Below are positions 17,744-26,306 of a stretch of 64,000 nt of DNA, in pieces. The DNA comes from Fimenecus sp045532175 (GTDB lineage: Bacteria > Bacillota > Clostridia > Oscillospirales > Acutalibacteraceae): positions 1-64,000 of the forward strand of contig JAZSFK010000008.1 in assembly GCA_045532175.1 (NCBI GenBank), read 5' to 3'. Both the position numbers and the translations under genes were made by a program. How positions within the stretch are numbered: the first letter of the stretch is position 1; every line of letters starts with the position of its first letter. The notes under the pieces were generated by a model. The model saw only the letters and a program-made list of their open reading frames with translations, ran no database searches and was not told the origin of the DNA.

Positions 17744-18888
17744 TGTCTGTAGCAATGAAAACAAAAAAATATTTTCTTGAAATGATTGCTGCAATTCTTT
17801 GTGAGCAACCAATTCCGCATTGTTCTGATGACGTTGATGTTAAAAAACTTTGTGGTCTTGCATCAAAAAACTGTGTTCAGGGCTTTTTGTTTTATGCCAT
17901 TAAAGAAAATTGTGTGGTTGTTTCTGAAACAATTCGAGAATCCTACACTAAAAAATACATGGCAAATATAATGCGTGATACAGCTCAAGTAGAAGAACGA
18001 AGATTTATACGTAAAAAATTTTCGGAAGAGAATATTGACTTTATATTTTTAAAAGGGTCACATCTTAAAGAGCTTTATCCTGTTCCCGAAATCCGTTATA
18101 TGGTTGATATGGATGTTCTTGTGCATCCAAAAGACCTTGAAAAAGGTAGCAGGATTATGCTTGAGCGAGGCTTTGAACAGTACAAAGATAACGACAAGGA
18201 TATTATTTTCACCAAAAAGCCTTGCCTTACCATTGAACTTCATCAAATGCTTTTTATTGAAGACTATTTTATGCACGAGCATTTTGTTGATGTATGGGAA
18301 AAGGCGGAAAAGGTATCGGACCACGAATACAAAATGTCCTATAACGACTTATATGTTTATACTCTTGCCCATCTTGCGGAACATTATATGACTGCAGGGT
18401 CATGCTTCAGGCCGGTAATGGACCTATTCCTTATGGAAAAAAAACTAGGTCATGAGCTTGATTTTTCATACATAAATGAACAATTTACAAAAATAGGAAT
18501 TGATAAATTCGCTATAAAAATCAGAAAACTTTACAACTGTATGTTTGCTGACGGCGAATATGACGATGACCTTACATTGATGGAAAACTATATTATTTTC
18601 GGTGCACCGGTAAAAAACGCTGAAGAAGTGGCTTTAGCTGCATCAACAAGAAAAATAAAAATCCAACGAGTTTTTGAAACGGCTTTCCCGAATTACAGAC
18701 ACATGAAAACCCGTTACCCCATACTTAAAAAATTGCCTTTTTTAATGCCGATTTTTTGGGTTATCCGAATTATACACTATCTGTTTTCAAGAGACTCGCA
18801 GATTACCGTGAAACGTGAACAATTAAAAGGAAGTGACCAAAGAAGTACGGAAATTATGCGTGATATTTTTGACAGGTCCGGATTATAA
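17743..18888 (+). CDS. Nucleotidyltransferase-fold protein (NTP_transf_5-like)
   Basis: Protein of 381 residues with the pattern of the uncharacterised nucleotidyltransferase family: FIFLKGSHLKELYPVPEIRY followed by MVDMDVLVHPKDLEKG. The DMD pair is the likely metal site, and TIELHQMLF supplies a third element. A helical region with HLAEHYMTAGSCFRPVMDL follows. The C-terminus (LPFLMPIFWVIRIIHYLF) is hydrophobic and may contact the membrane. The start at 17743 is the ATG sharing its A with the upstream TAA; a longer frame from 17671 lies inside the peptidase gene and lacks an SD. The family occurs beside polysaccharide clusters, but its nucleotide and acceptor are not known. Confidence 0.8.
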   Translation: MSVAMKTKKYFLEMIAAILCEQPIPHCSDDVDVKKLCGLASKNCVQGFLFYAIKENCVVVSETIRESYTKKYMANIMRDTAQVEERRFIRKKFSEENIDFIFLKGSHLKELYPVPEIRYMVDMDVLVHPKDLEKGSRIMLERGFEQYKDNDKDIIFTKKPCLTIELHQMLFIEDYFMHEHFVDVWEKAEKVSDHEYKMSYNDLYVYTLAHLAEHYMTAGSCFRPVMDLFLMEKKLGHELDFSYINEQFTKIGIDKFAIKIRKLYNCMFADGEYDDDLTLMENYIIFGAPVKNAEEVALAASTRKIKIQRVFETAFPNYRHMKTRYPILKKLPFLMPIFWVIRIIHYLFSRDSQITVKREQLKGSDQRSTEIMRDIFDRSGL

Positions 18889-18913
18889 AAGAATAAAAGA
18901 ATGAAAGAAAAAT

Positions 18914-18947
18914 GAGCAGTAACTTCACTTGAAGCTACTGCTCTTAC
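18914..18947. terminator. Bidirectional terminator between the nucleotidyltransferase gene and locus B
   Basis: A stem of GAGCAGTA (18914-18921) with TACTGCTC (18936-18943) encloses an inner CTTCA/TGAAG stem. A T-rich stretch follows on the plus strand, and A-rich sequence before it gives U residues on the minus strand. It lies between convergent gene ends at 18888 and 18951. Confidence 0.85.
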
Positions 18948-18950
18948 TTT

Positions 18951-20129
18951 TTAATATTTACGCCATACCATTTTATCAACTACACCTGTATATGATTGAA
19001 TAAGTTTTACAACTTTTGTAGAAACATTTTCATCAACATAATCAGGTACAGGAATACCGTTTTCACCGTCAAGATTGAGCTGAACTGCTGTATCAATTGC
19101 CTGAAGGAGTGATTTTTCATCAATACCAGCAAGTACAAAACAAGCCTTATCAAGTGCCTCCGGTCTTTCGGTGGATGTACGGATACAAACTGCCGGGAAA
19201 GGATTACCAACTGATGTAAAGAATGAACTTTCTTCGGGCAATGTACCACTGTCAGAAACAACTGCAAAAGCATTCATCTGCAAACAGTTATAATCATGGA
19301 AACCAAGTGGCTCGTGCTGAATAACACGTTCATCAAGTTTAAAACCACTCTCTGCAAGTCTCTTTTTACTTCTTGGATGGCAGGAATAGAGAATCGGCAT
19401 ATCGTACTTTTCTGCAGTTTTATTGATTGCGTTGAAAAGTGATAAGAAATTCTTTTCTGTATCAATATTTTCTTCTCTGTGAGCAGAAAGAAGAATATAT
19501 TTACCTTTCTCAAGCCCTAATTTTTCGTGAATATCACTTGCTTTTATTTTTTCAAGATTATTATGAAGAACCTCTGCCATCGGAGAACCTGTTACATAAA
19601 CTCTTTCTTTAGGAAGACCACATTCGTGAAGGTATTTTCTTGCGTGTTCTGAATATGCAAGGTTGACATCAGAGATAATATCAACAATTCTTCTGTTTGT
19701 TTCTTCGGGAAGACACTCGTCTTTACAACGGTTACCTGCTTCCATATGAAAAATCGGAATATGAAGTCTCTTTGCGGCAATTGCAGAAAGACAAGAATTT
19801 GTGTCACCGAGAATAAGTAAAGCATCAGGCTTAATCTGATTCATAAGTTTATATGAACAGTTAATGATATTACCAACAGTTGAACCAAGGTCATCACCTA
19901 CTGCATCCATATAAACCTCCGGGTCTGCAAGTTGTAAATCCTTGAAGAATACGCCATTGAGATTATAGTCATAGTTCTGACCGGTATGTGCTAAAATGCA
20001 GTCAAAATATTGACGGCTCTTATTGATAACGGCGGCAAGACGGATAATCTCGGGACGAGTACCCACAATAATCAAAAGTTTTAATTTGCCGTTATTTTGA
20101 AATTTAATATCTGAATAATCGAGTTTCAT
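18951..20129 (-). CDS. fnlC: Non-hydrolysing UDP-GlcNAc 2-epimerase family enzyme of the UDP-FucNAc pathway
   Basis: GT-B-like epimerase of 392 residues (fnlC/capG type). Seen: LLIIVGTRPEIIRLA (the family GTRPE motif, residues 19-33), ILAHTGQNYDYNLNGVFF, LGDTNSCLSA, FHMEAGNRCKDECLPEETNR, LSAHREENID and SDSGTLPEESSF. It is the last step to UDP-N-acetyl-L-fucosamine, inverting C2 of UDP-N-acetyl-6-deoxy-talosamine. The GNRCKDECLPEE form is the variant found next to CapE and CapF rather than plain WecB, and the two upstream genes supply that context. SD GGAGG precedes the ATG. Confidence 0.93.
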   Translation of the reverse strand: MKLDYSDIKFQNNGKLKLLIIVGTRPEIIRLAAVINKSRQYFDCILAHTGQNYDYNLNGVFFKDLQLADPEVYMDAVGDDLGSTVGNIINCSYKLMNQIKPDALLILGDTNSCLSAIAAKRLHIPIFHMEAGNRCKDECLPEETNRRIVDIISDVNLAYSEHARKYLHECGLPKERVYVTGSPMAEVLHNNLEKIKASDIHEKLGLEKGKYILLSAHREENIDTEKNFLSLFNAINKTAEKYDMPILYSCHPRSKKRLAESGFKLDERVIQHEPLGFHDYNCLQMNAFAVVSDSGTLPEESSFFTSVGNPFPAVCIRTSTERPEALDKACFVLAGIDEKSLLQAIDTAVQLNLDGENGIPVPDYVDENVSTKVVKLIQSYTGVVDKMVWRKY

Positions 20130-20131
20130 AA

Positions 20132-21328
20132 TTAAACCTCCAAGAAGAAAGTGTCGGGATGTGTTGGGTCAAACTGTTCATTTGCCCACATTACTGTAAC
20201 AAGATTTTCGGTTTCACTCAAATTGATTATGTTATGAGTGTATCCCGGCAACATGTGTATTGCCTGAATTTTATCACCTGTTACCTCATAGTTCAGCACT
20301 TCGTCGCTATCAACTTTTCTCATCTGAATAAGTCCGTGGCCACTTACAACAATGAAAAATTCCCACTTTGTATGGTGCCAATGCTGACCCTTTGTAATGC
20401 CCGGCTTTGAAATATTTACACTGAACTGACCGCATTTTTCTGTCTTTAAAAGTTCAGTAAATGAACCCCTGTCGTCACAATTCATTTTCAAATCGAAAAT
20501 GGCCTTTTCTTTGGGAAGGTATGAAAGATATGTTGAATATAAGTTTTTAGCAAATGAATTATATGGAATTTCCGGCATCAAAAGAGTTTGTGGCTGATTC
20601 TTAAAGGAGTCAAGAAGCTCCACGATTTCACCCAAGGTCACCTTATGTGTAGTTGGCGCAGCACAATATTTGCCGTTTTCACACAGGACAGTATCAATAC
20701 CGTCAAATTCACAATGATGTTCCTTGCCCTCAAGAGCCAAAAGCATTTCGTCAACCAAATCATCTATATATAATAATTCAAGTTGAACTGATGGGTCGCT
20801 GACTGTAATCGGCAAATCGTTTGCAATATTATTACAGAAGGTTGCAACAGCACTATTGTAATTAGGTCTGCACCACTTACCAAAAAGATTAGGGAAACGA
20901 TAAACCAATACCTTTGCACCTGTTTCTTCGGAGTAGTTGAAGAACAAGTCCTCCCCGGCCTTCTTGCTTCTGCCGTATTCACTGTCATATCTGCCGATAA
21001 GAGTGGCTTGAATTGACGATGATAACACAACGGGACAAGTATTATTATACTTTTTCAGAGTTTCCAGAAGTGTTGATGCAAAGCCAAAATTGCCCTGCAT
21101 AAACTCCTCAGTATTTTGCGGACGATTCACACCTGCAAGGTTGAACACAAAATCTGCATTTTTACAAGCCTCATCTAAAAGTTCAGCAGATGAATCAATG
21201 TCATAAGAATAAATATCTTCAATGCTGATTTCGGGATGTGTCCTGTCCTTACCAGCTTTAATATTATTCAAGGAGGCAACAAGGTTTTTACCGACAAAAC
21301 CGTTAGCACCTGTAACGAGAATTTTCAT
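20132..21328 (-). CDS. fnlB: UDP-2-acetamido-2,6-dideoxy-hexulose reductase (CapF type, SDR plus cupin)
   Basis: Bifunctional CapF/FnlB protein of 398 residues. The N-terminal SDR has MKILVTGANGFVGKNLVASL, DFVFNLAGVNRPQNTEEF and YGRSKKAGE. The C-terminal cupin begins near residue 280 (SYLPKEKAIFDLKMNCDDRG) and carries HWHHTKWEFF and LPGYTHNIINL, the metal-binding histidines. CapF epimerises and reduces the CapE product to UDP-N-acetyl-6-deoxy-L-talosamine. Both domains are intact. Start: an ATG at 21328 has GGAG eight bases upstream, two bases after the fnlA stop; the TTG at 21343 is less likely. Confidence 0.95.
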   Translation of the reverse strand: MKILVTGANGFVGKNLVASLNNIKAGKDRTHPEISIEDIYSYDIDSSAELLDEACKNADFVFNLAGVNRPQNTEEFMQGNFGFASTLLETLKKYNNTCPVVLSSSIQATLIGRYDSEYGRSKKAGEDLFFNYSEETGAKVLVYRFPNLFGKWCRPNYNSAVATFCNNIANDLPITVSDPSVQLELLYIDDLVDEMLLALEGKEHHCEFDGIDTVLCENGKYCAAPTTHKVTLGEIVELLDSFKNQPQTLLMPEIPYNSFAKNLYSTYLSYLPKEKAIFDLKMNCDDRGSFTELLKTEKCGQFSVNISKPGITKGQHWHHTKWEFFIVVSGHGLIQMRKVDSDEVLNYEVTGDKIQAIHMLPGYTHNIINLSETENLVTVMWANEQFDPTHPDTFFLEV

Positions 21329-21330
21329 AT

Positions 21331-22374
21331 TTATTTCTCCCAATTAGCAAGTTCATCCTGAATATACTTAAGTGAAAGCAATTTTTCCTTAACTTCTTCA
21401 ACAGTCATAAGAACAGTATTGTTTGAGTCAAACTCATGAAGAGGATTTCTCTCAACATTACCATCTGTGAAGTATTTATCGTAGTTAAGGTCACGTTTAT
21501 CTGCAGGAACACGATAGAAGTCACCCAAATCAATAGCATTTGAGCATTCTTCGTTAGTAAGAAGTGCCTCATACATTTTTTCACCGTGGCGGATACCGAT
21601 TACTCTCTTTTCAGCTTCAGGACAGAAAATTTCTCTTACTGCATCTGCGAGAACATCGATTGTACAAGCAGGTGCTTTCTGAACAAGAATATCACCGCTG
21701 ACACCATTTTCAAATGCATAAAGAACAAGGTCAACTGCTTCTTCAAGGCTCATTACGAAACGAGTCATTGAGGGTTCAGTAATTGTAATTGGGTTACCTG
21801 CTTTAATTTGGTCAATCCAGAGAGGCACAACTGAACCACGTGAGCAGAGAACATTACCGTAACGAGTACAGCAAATCTTTGTTCTGTCAGGAGAAACCGT
21901 TCTTGACTTTGCAACAACAACCTTTTCCATCATAGCCTTTGATGTACCCATAGCATTAACAGGATATGCAGCCTTATCAGTTGAAAGGCAGATAACAGTT
22001 TTTACTCCTGCTTCAATAGCTGCAGTAAGGACATTGTCAGTACCTAAAACATTAGTTTTTACAGCTTCAACAGGGAAAAACTCACAGGAAGGAACCTGCT
22101 TAAGTGCAGCAGCATGGAATATATAGTCAACACCATACATTGCATTCTTAACAGAAGCAAGGTCACGAACATCACCGATGTAAAACTTGAGCTTATGTGC
22201 AACATCAGGATGTGTTACCTGAAATTCGTGACGCATATCATCCTGTTTTTTCTCATCACGAGAGAATACTCGGATTTCACCAATATCGGTTTCAATAAAA
22301 CGTCTAAGCACAGTATTACCGAACGAACCTGTACCACCTGTAATCATCAATGTTTTTCCTTCAAAAATACTCAT
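21331..22374 (-). CDS. fnlA: UDP-GlcNAc 4,6-dehydratase/epimerase (CapE type)
   Basis: Inverting SDR dehydratase of 347 residues, the first enzyme of UDP-N-acetyl-L-fucosamine synthesis. Seen: LMITGGTGSFGNTVLRRF (residues 8-25), VFSRDEKKQDDMRHEF, IFHAAALKQVPSCEFFPVEA, LSTDKAAYPVNAMGTSKAMM and RYGNVLCSRGSVVPLW. Met replaces Tyr in the usual YxxxK motif (MGTSK), as is normal in the CapE/FlaA1/PseB group. Start: an ATG at 22374 with GGAG eight bases upstream. Its 4-keto product could also feed the aminotransferase encoded at the head of the same operon. Confidence 0.95.
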   Translation of the reverse strand: MSIFEGKTLMITGGTGSFGNTVLRRFIETDIGEIRVFSRDEKKQDDMRHEFQVTHPDVAHKLKFYIGDVRDLASVKNAMYGVDYIFHAAALKQVPSCEFFPVEAVKTNVLGTDNVLTAAIEAGVKTVICLSTDKAAYPVNAMGTSKAMMEKVVVAKSRTVSPDRTKICCTRYGNVLCSRGSVVPLWIDQIKAGNPITITEPSMTRFVMSLEEAVDLVLYAFENGVSGDILVQKAPACTIDVLADAVREIFCPEAEKRVIGIRHGEKMYEALLTNEECSNAIDLGDFYRVPADKRDLNYDKYFTDGNVERNPLHEFDSNNTVLMTVEEVKEKLLSLKYIQDELANWEK

Positions 22375-22402
22375 TTTTATCACTCCTAAGATTTATAAAT
22401 CT

Positions 22403-23926
22403 TTATTTCCTTAATAATTTTTTAAAGACACCTGTAACCAGATTTCTTTCATATTGATTAAAGCCTTTTAAAAGCATTAATACACCAAAGCAACCTACTA
22501 ATACCCCACCATTAATTAAAAATCTTAATAGTCCGTGAGGTAGTGGATTAAACATTTCCATAACAAATCCGACCACAAAGGTCAAAATAAGATACGGTGA
22601 CATATTCAAGAATACGTCTTTAACGAATTTCATCATATCCAAATTCATTTTCTTCTGATAAACAATTATCATCAGTACAACTCTGACTACATAAGCAATA
22701 AACACTGCCAAAGCGGCACCGATTGCACCAAAAAAATGTGAGAACACAAGCGACAATGCCACGTTGACCACACTCATCGCCATAAACACCTGAGCCTGAA
22801 TCTTCACCTTATTTTCAACAACAAGTGTAGTGTTTGCAATCTGCATAGGTAAATACAACATATTTGGAAGAAGTAACAATACCGCACAATAATAGCTCTG
22901 CTCAAAATCAGGCTTATTCCAAATATCAACTATAAATGATTTACCAAGCGCTAAGAATCCTACCGATACCAAGCCTATCAGCATAAGTTGAATCCTGCCG
23001 ACCTTTACCATCAATGGCATAAGCTCTGTATCCTTTTTGCCATCGACAATAATCTTTGAAATTCTCGGCATAAACATACCATTGATGGCTGTTGCAAAAG
23101 TATACACATAACCTTCAACTGTACTTGCAAGGCCAAAAATTGCAACTTCCGCCGAGCCGGCAGCACAAACAGCAGCAATGATTGACGGTGAAATTCCCAA
23201 AACAAGACGTTGAAGAATATTGCCAACTGTTGTCCACATCGAAAATCCGAAGATTTCTTTAAGCATTGACTTGTCAAAAAACTTAAGGTTTACTTTGACA
23301 GGGGTTTTGCTCTTAATAACAATCAATTTAAACACTATTGTGAGTAATCCTACGATTGCATTTACTGATACAAGTGCATAAACACCCCAACCAAGTAACA
23401 ATGCGATTACTACCAAAAGTATGTTTAGTGCTTTATTAAAAAAGTCGCAAAGCTTTAATATAATGAATTTTTCGTACGATGTTAAAATCCCATTGAGATT
23501 TGAGAAAGGAAATGATATTACACTAAAAAGTGCAACAATTACATAAAGAATCTTGAATTTTTCAAGCTCTAACGCTGATAAATTCACATAAACGGTGTCA
23601 AGTAAAAAGAAGATTACCAACAGAACAATGAAAATCACTGCATCTATAAGCATATAAAGCTTATAAATCATACCGAGGAAATTATCAACTGATTGCTGAC
23701 TGTTTTGTGCTCTGTAGCGGGAAACATATCTTGAAATTGCAGCACCCAAGCCAAAATCCATTACAAACATTGTAATAAGTGAGGTTGCTAAGGTATATAG
23801 CCCGTAATCGCTTTGACCGATTTGGGATAACAACCAAGGAGTATATATTAAACCTGCAACAATGTGGAAAACAATTGTGCCGTAAGATATTATCGCTCCG
23901 ATTTTAATTTGTTTTGAACTGTTCAA
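22403..23926 (-). CDS. Wzx-type oligosaccharide flippase (MOP superfamily), locus B
   Basis: Polytopic membrane protein of 507 residues, the second flippase in the window. N-terminus KQIKIGAIISYGTIVFHIVA, then IGQSDYGLYTLATSLITMFV and DFGLGAAISRYVSRYRAQ, fits the RfbX/Wzx family: a GxYGLY motif in helix 2 and a DFGLGxAxxR motif. It would flip the locus B lipid-linked unit that contains FucNAc. The start appears to be TTG at 23926, six bases after AAGGG; no in-frame ATG occurs near the conserved N-terminus. It differs clearly from the locus A flippase, so each probably has its own substrate. Confidence 0.92.
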   Translation of the reverse strand: MNSSKQIKIGAIISYGTIVFHIVAGLIYTPWLLSQIGQSDYGLYTLATSLITMFVMDFGLGAAISRYVSRYRAQNSQQSVDNFLGMIYKLYMLIDAVIFIVLLVIFFLLDTVYVNLSALELEKFKILYVIVALFSVISFPFSNLNGILTSYEKFIILKLCDFFNKALNILLVVIALLLGWGVYALVSVNAIVGLLTIVFKLIVIKSKTPVKVNLKFFDKSMLKEIFGFSMWTTVGNILQRLVLGISPSIIAAVCAAGSAEVAIFGLASTVEGYVYTFATAINGMFMPRISKIIVDGKKDTELMPLMVKVGRIQLMLIGLVSVGFLALGKSFIVDIWNKPDFEQSYYCAVLLLLPNMLYLPMQIANTTLVVENKVKIQAQVFMAMSVVNVALSLVFSHFFGAIGAALAVFIAYVVRVVLMIIVYQKKMNLDMMKFVKDVFLNMSPYLILTFVVGFVMEMFNPLPHGLLRFLINGGVLVGCFGVLMLLKGFNQYERNLVTGVFKKLLRK

Positions 23927-23938
23927 AATTAACCCTTC

Positions 23939-25015
23939 TTACATTATTTCTTGCCAGAAAAATCTGTAAACAACTAATCCATCTCCGCTTAAACGATAAG
24001 CGAAAAGTGCAATACACAAGGCAATAGCTACACATTTAATAATAAATGAAACATGCCTATCAAAACGTGATATTACGTTTGGCAATGCAATAATCTGGCC
24101 AAACATAAAATAGAAGCTTATTCTTTCGGCGGCTAATACGCCAGTGTATCTCATTGTATAAAAAACTGCACCAAGGAAGGTCATAAATACAAAGAAAGAA
24201 TAATCCTTCTCTTTTCTTCTTTTACCTGAAAAGATTATTGCCACCAACAGAATAATCACATAAATTGCAACAGCTACAAAACCTCCTGTTTCAACATCTT
24301 CTTCATATTCTCTTTCAAAAAGCATATTACCGATAGATGCAATCTGTCCTGAAAATGCAAGAAGAAAACCTGCAATAGCCAAGGCGACTGAAGCTGTTCT
24401 GACATTTAATGTAAAGCCATACAGAAAATAAACAATTAAAAATACAATCGCTGACGTATGGAAGGATGTAGCAAGTAAAACCAACAGAATGAATGGTACG
24501 ATTTTTCTTTTTTTGCAAAATTCAATAGCAAAAAGACATATACACATGGCAATAGCCTGTCTCAAGCCCTGAACCATAAAGGAATACAGTCCAAGACATA
24601 TAAACATAACAAAGCTTAATTCCGGGTCTTCTGAATTTATGTAAATGAATCTGGATACAGCAATCGTAAATATCAATGCAGATATAATAAACACAAACTG
24701 TCCTTCAGGGAATATATGGGAAAAGGTCCATACAAACAGCAAATACCCCTTTTCAAAGCTTGATTCACGCATAAACGACTTAAGGCCATCAAAAGTAAAC
24801 CCACTTAATAATTCCCAGTTGTTAAAATAATTCTGTGAATCGTTACTGCCAACCTCTTTATGTCTGAACGCAATAATTGCAAACATAAAAATGCCACACA
24901 GTAGCAGAAATTTCTGTTTTGCCTTATCATTTAGTTTTATTGATTTTTTATGGCTGAAGCTAACAGCCAGCGACACCCAAATCGGTACTGTCGCAAAAAA
25001 CAAATACCAGAACAT
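23939..25015 (-). CDS. EpsG-family polysaccharide polymerase (Wzy-like), locus B
   Basis: Polytopic membrane protein of 358 residues. Seen: FLLLCGIFMFAIIAFRHKEV with GSNDSQNYFNNW (family RxxxVGxDxxxY, here EVGSNDSQNY), YSFMVQGLRQAIAMCICLFA (RQ helix) and SFHTSAIVFLIVYF. As with the locus A homologue, the predicted role is joining repeat units outside the membrane. Start: an ATG at 25015 with GAGGAA six bases upstream, while the frame extends only to a TTG at 25018. The gene lies 12 bases upstream of the flippase gene in the same operon. Confidence 0.88.
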   Translation of the reverse strand: MFWYLFFATVPIWVSLAVSFSHKKSIKLNDKAKQKFLLLCGIFMFAIIAFRHKEVGSNDSQNYFNNWELLSGFTFDGLKSFMRESSFEKGYLLFVWTFSHIFPEGQFVFIISALIFTIAVSRFIYINSEDPELSFVMFICLGLYSFMVQGLRQAIAMCICLFAIEFCKKRKIVPFILLVLLATSFHTSAIVFLIVYFLYGFTLNVRTASVALAIAGFLLAFSGQIASIGNMLFEREYEEDVETGGFVAVAIYVIILLVAIIFSGKRRKEKDYSFFVFMTFLGAVFYTMRYTGVLAAERISFYFMFGQIIALPNVISRFDRHVSFIIKCVAIALCIALFAYRLSGDGLVVYRFFWQEIM

Positions 25016-25037
25016 CAATTATTCCTCATTCAATAAT

Positions 25038-26291
25038 TTAGTTATTGTAGATTTCTTTATACATCTGAATATAATCATTCTTATTTTTTTCTTTGTTATG
25101 CCAATAAGATGATTTTTCAACAGCATTTTTTGAAAACTCGGTTGCAAGGGCATCGTTTTTCAACAATTCCACGATGCGACCTGCAAGAAACTCGTATTCT
25201 GTGTAATCAAATAAGAAGCCGCTCTTGCCGTTATCAACAAGTTCCGTCATTCCGCCGCGGAAGGAAGCGATACAAGGTGCACCTAAATGCATCGCCTCAC
25301 GAAGTGTAGCAGATGCGTTTTCAATTGCAGACGGAACAACAGTTATATGAGAATGTGTCATCAGTTTGATTATACCGTCACCCTTCTGACCGCTAACAAA
25401 CTCAACATTTTTTTCAAGATTATATTTTTTTATTAAATCAGCAATATACTTTGTATATCCGCTTGTAGGAACCAATTTTCCGTTTTCCTGCTTTGAAGCT
25501 AAAAATACAACTTTTACATCAGGGATTTCTCTTTTTACAAGATTTAATGCTTCAATTACTATATGTCCGCCTTTCATTGGCACTTGTGCTGAACCTGCGG
25601 CATAAATTGTATTTCGATTTACACTGTCTATATCCCATTTTGGTGCATGATAAAACTCTTCACGCAAATCATAGCAACATCTGAAATACTTGATATCGGG
25701 ATTTATTGACTGCATATAGTATTTATCCCAATCCGTTCTGCCTGTTGCATATTGCATACTCTTTATAATTTCTGTTTCATACTTTACATTTCTGCGAGCA
25801 AGAAATTTTCTTTCTATCATTCCGTTAAAATGTAACAACTCATTTAATGTACGATATTTAAATAATACAGAAGGTTTCAGTCCGCCCCAATGGTTTGAGG
25901 ATGTTTTTTCAATAATACCCTGAATTGTAAGAACCTTTTTCTTATCCTTATATTTTCTTAAATATGAAAGGCCATGCGAATATTCTGTTCCATGGAAATT
26001 GACAATATCTGCACAAAAACGTTCTTCTATCATGTCCCAATACTTAATTAAATCATCATTATAAAAAAGCATTGTTTTTCCATTACCCGGAATACAGAAA
26101 TAGCGGATATTATTAACAGTAAAATCCCGGAATTCAGACCCGTGAACACAGGCAATTGCTAATTCTACTTCACCTGAATTCGCCAGTTCCCTTGACATAT
26201 TTATCATCCAAGTTCCGCTGAAACCCGTTTTTACACCTAAATGCTCCGCAGCATCAGGTAACAGCATATTAGCTATCCATAAAACCTTCAT
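25038..26291 (-). CDS. Family 4 glycosyltransferase
   Basis: GT-B glycosyltransferase of 417 residues. N-domain MKVLWIANMLLPDAAEHLG; GLSYLRKYKDKKKVLTIQG in the acceptor side; C-domain with AAGSAQVPMKGGHIVIEALN, YNLEKNVEFVSGQKGDGIIK, and the donor motif PSAIENASATLREAMHLGAP (E-x7-E form ENASATLRE). The sequence IENASATLREAM resembles FucNAc- or QuiNAc-adding transferases of capsule loci, which would fit the fnlABC genes downstream; this is inference from context. SD GGAG is eight bases before the ATG. Confidence 0.85.
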   Translation of the reverse strand: MKVLWIANMLLPDAAEHLGVKTGFSGTWMINMSRELANSGEVELAIACVHGSEFRDFTVNNIRYFCIPGNGKTMLFYNDDLIKYWDMIEERFCADIVNFHGTEYSHGLSYLRKYKDKKKVLTIQGIIEKTSSNHWGGLKPSVLFKYRTLNELLHFNGMIERKFLARRNVKYETEIIKSMQYATGRTDWDKYYMQSINPDIKYFRCCYDLREEFYHAPKWDIDSVNRNTIYAAGSAQVPMKGGHIVIEALNLVKREIPDVKVVFLASKQENGKLVPTSGYTKYIADLIKKYNLEKNVEFVSGQKGDGIIKLMTHSHITVVPSAIENASATLREAMHLGAPCIASFRGGMTELVDNGKSGFLFDYTEYEFLAGRIVELLKNDALATEFSKNAVEKSSYWHNKEKNKNDYIQMYKEIYNN

Positions 26292-26306
26292 CTTATTATC
26301 TCCTGC

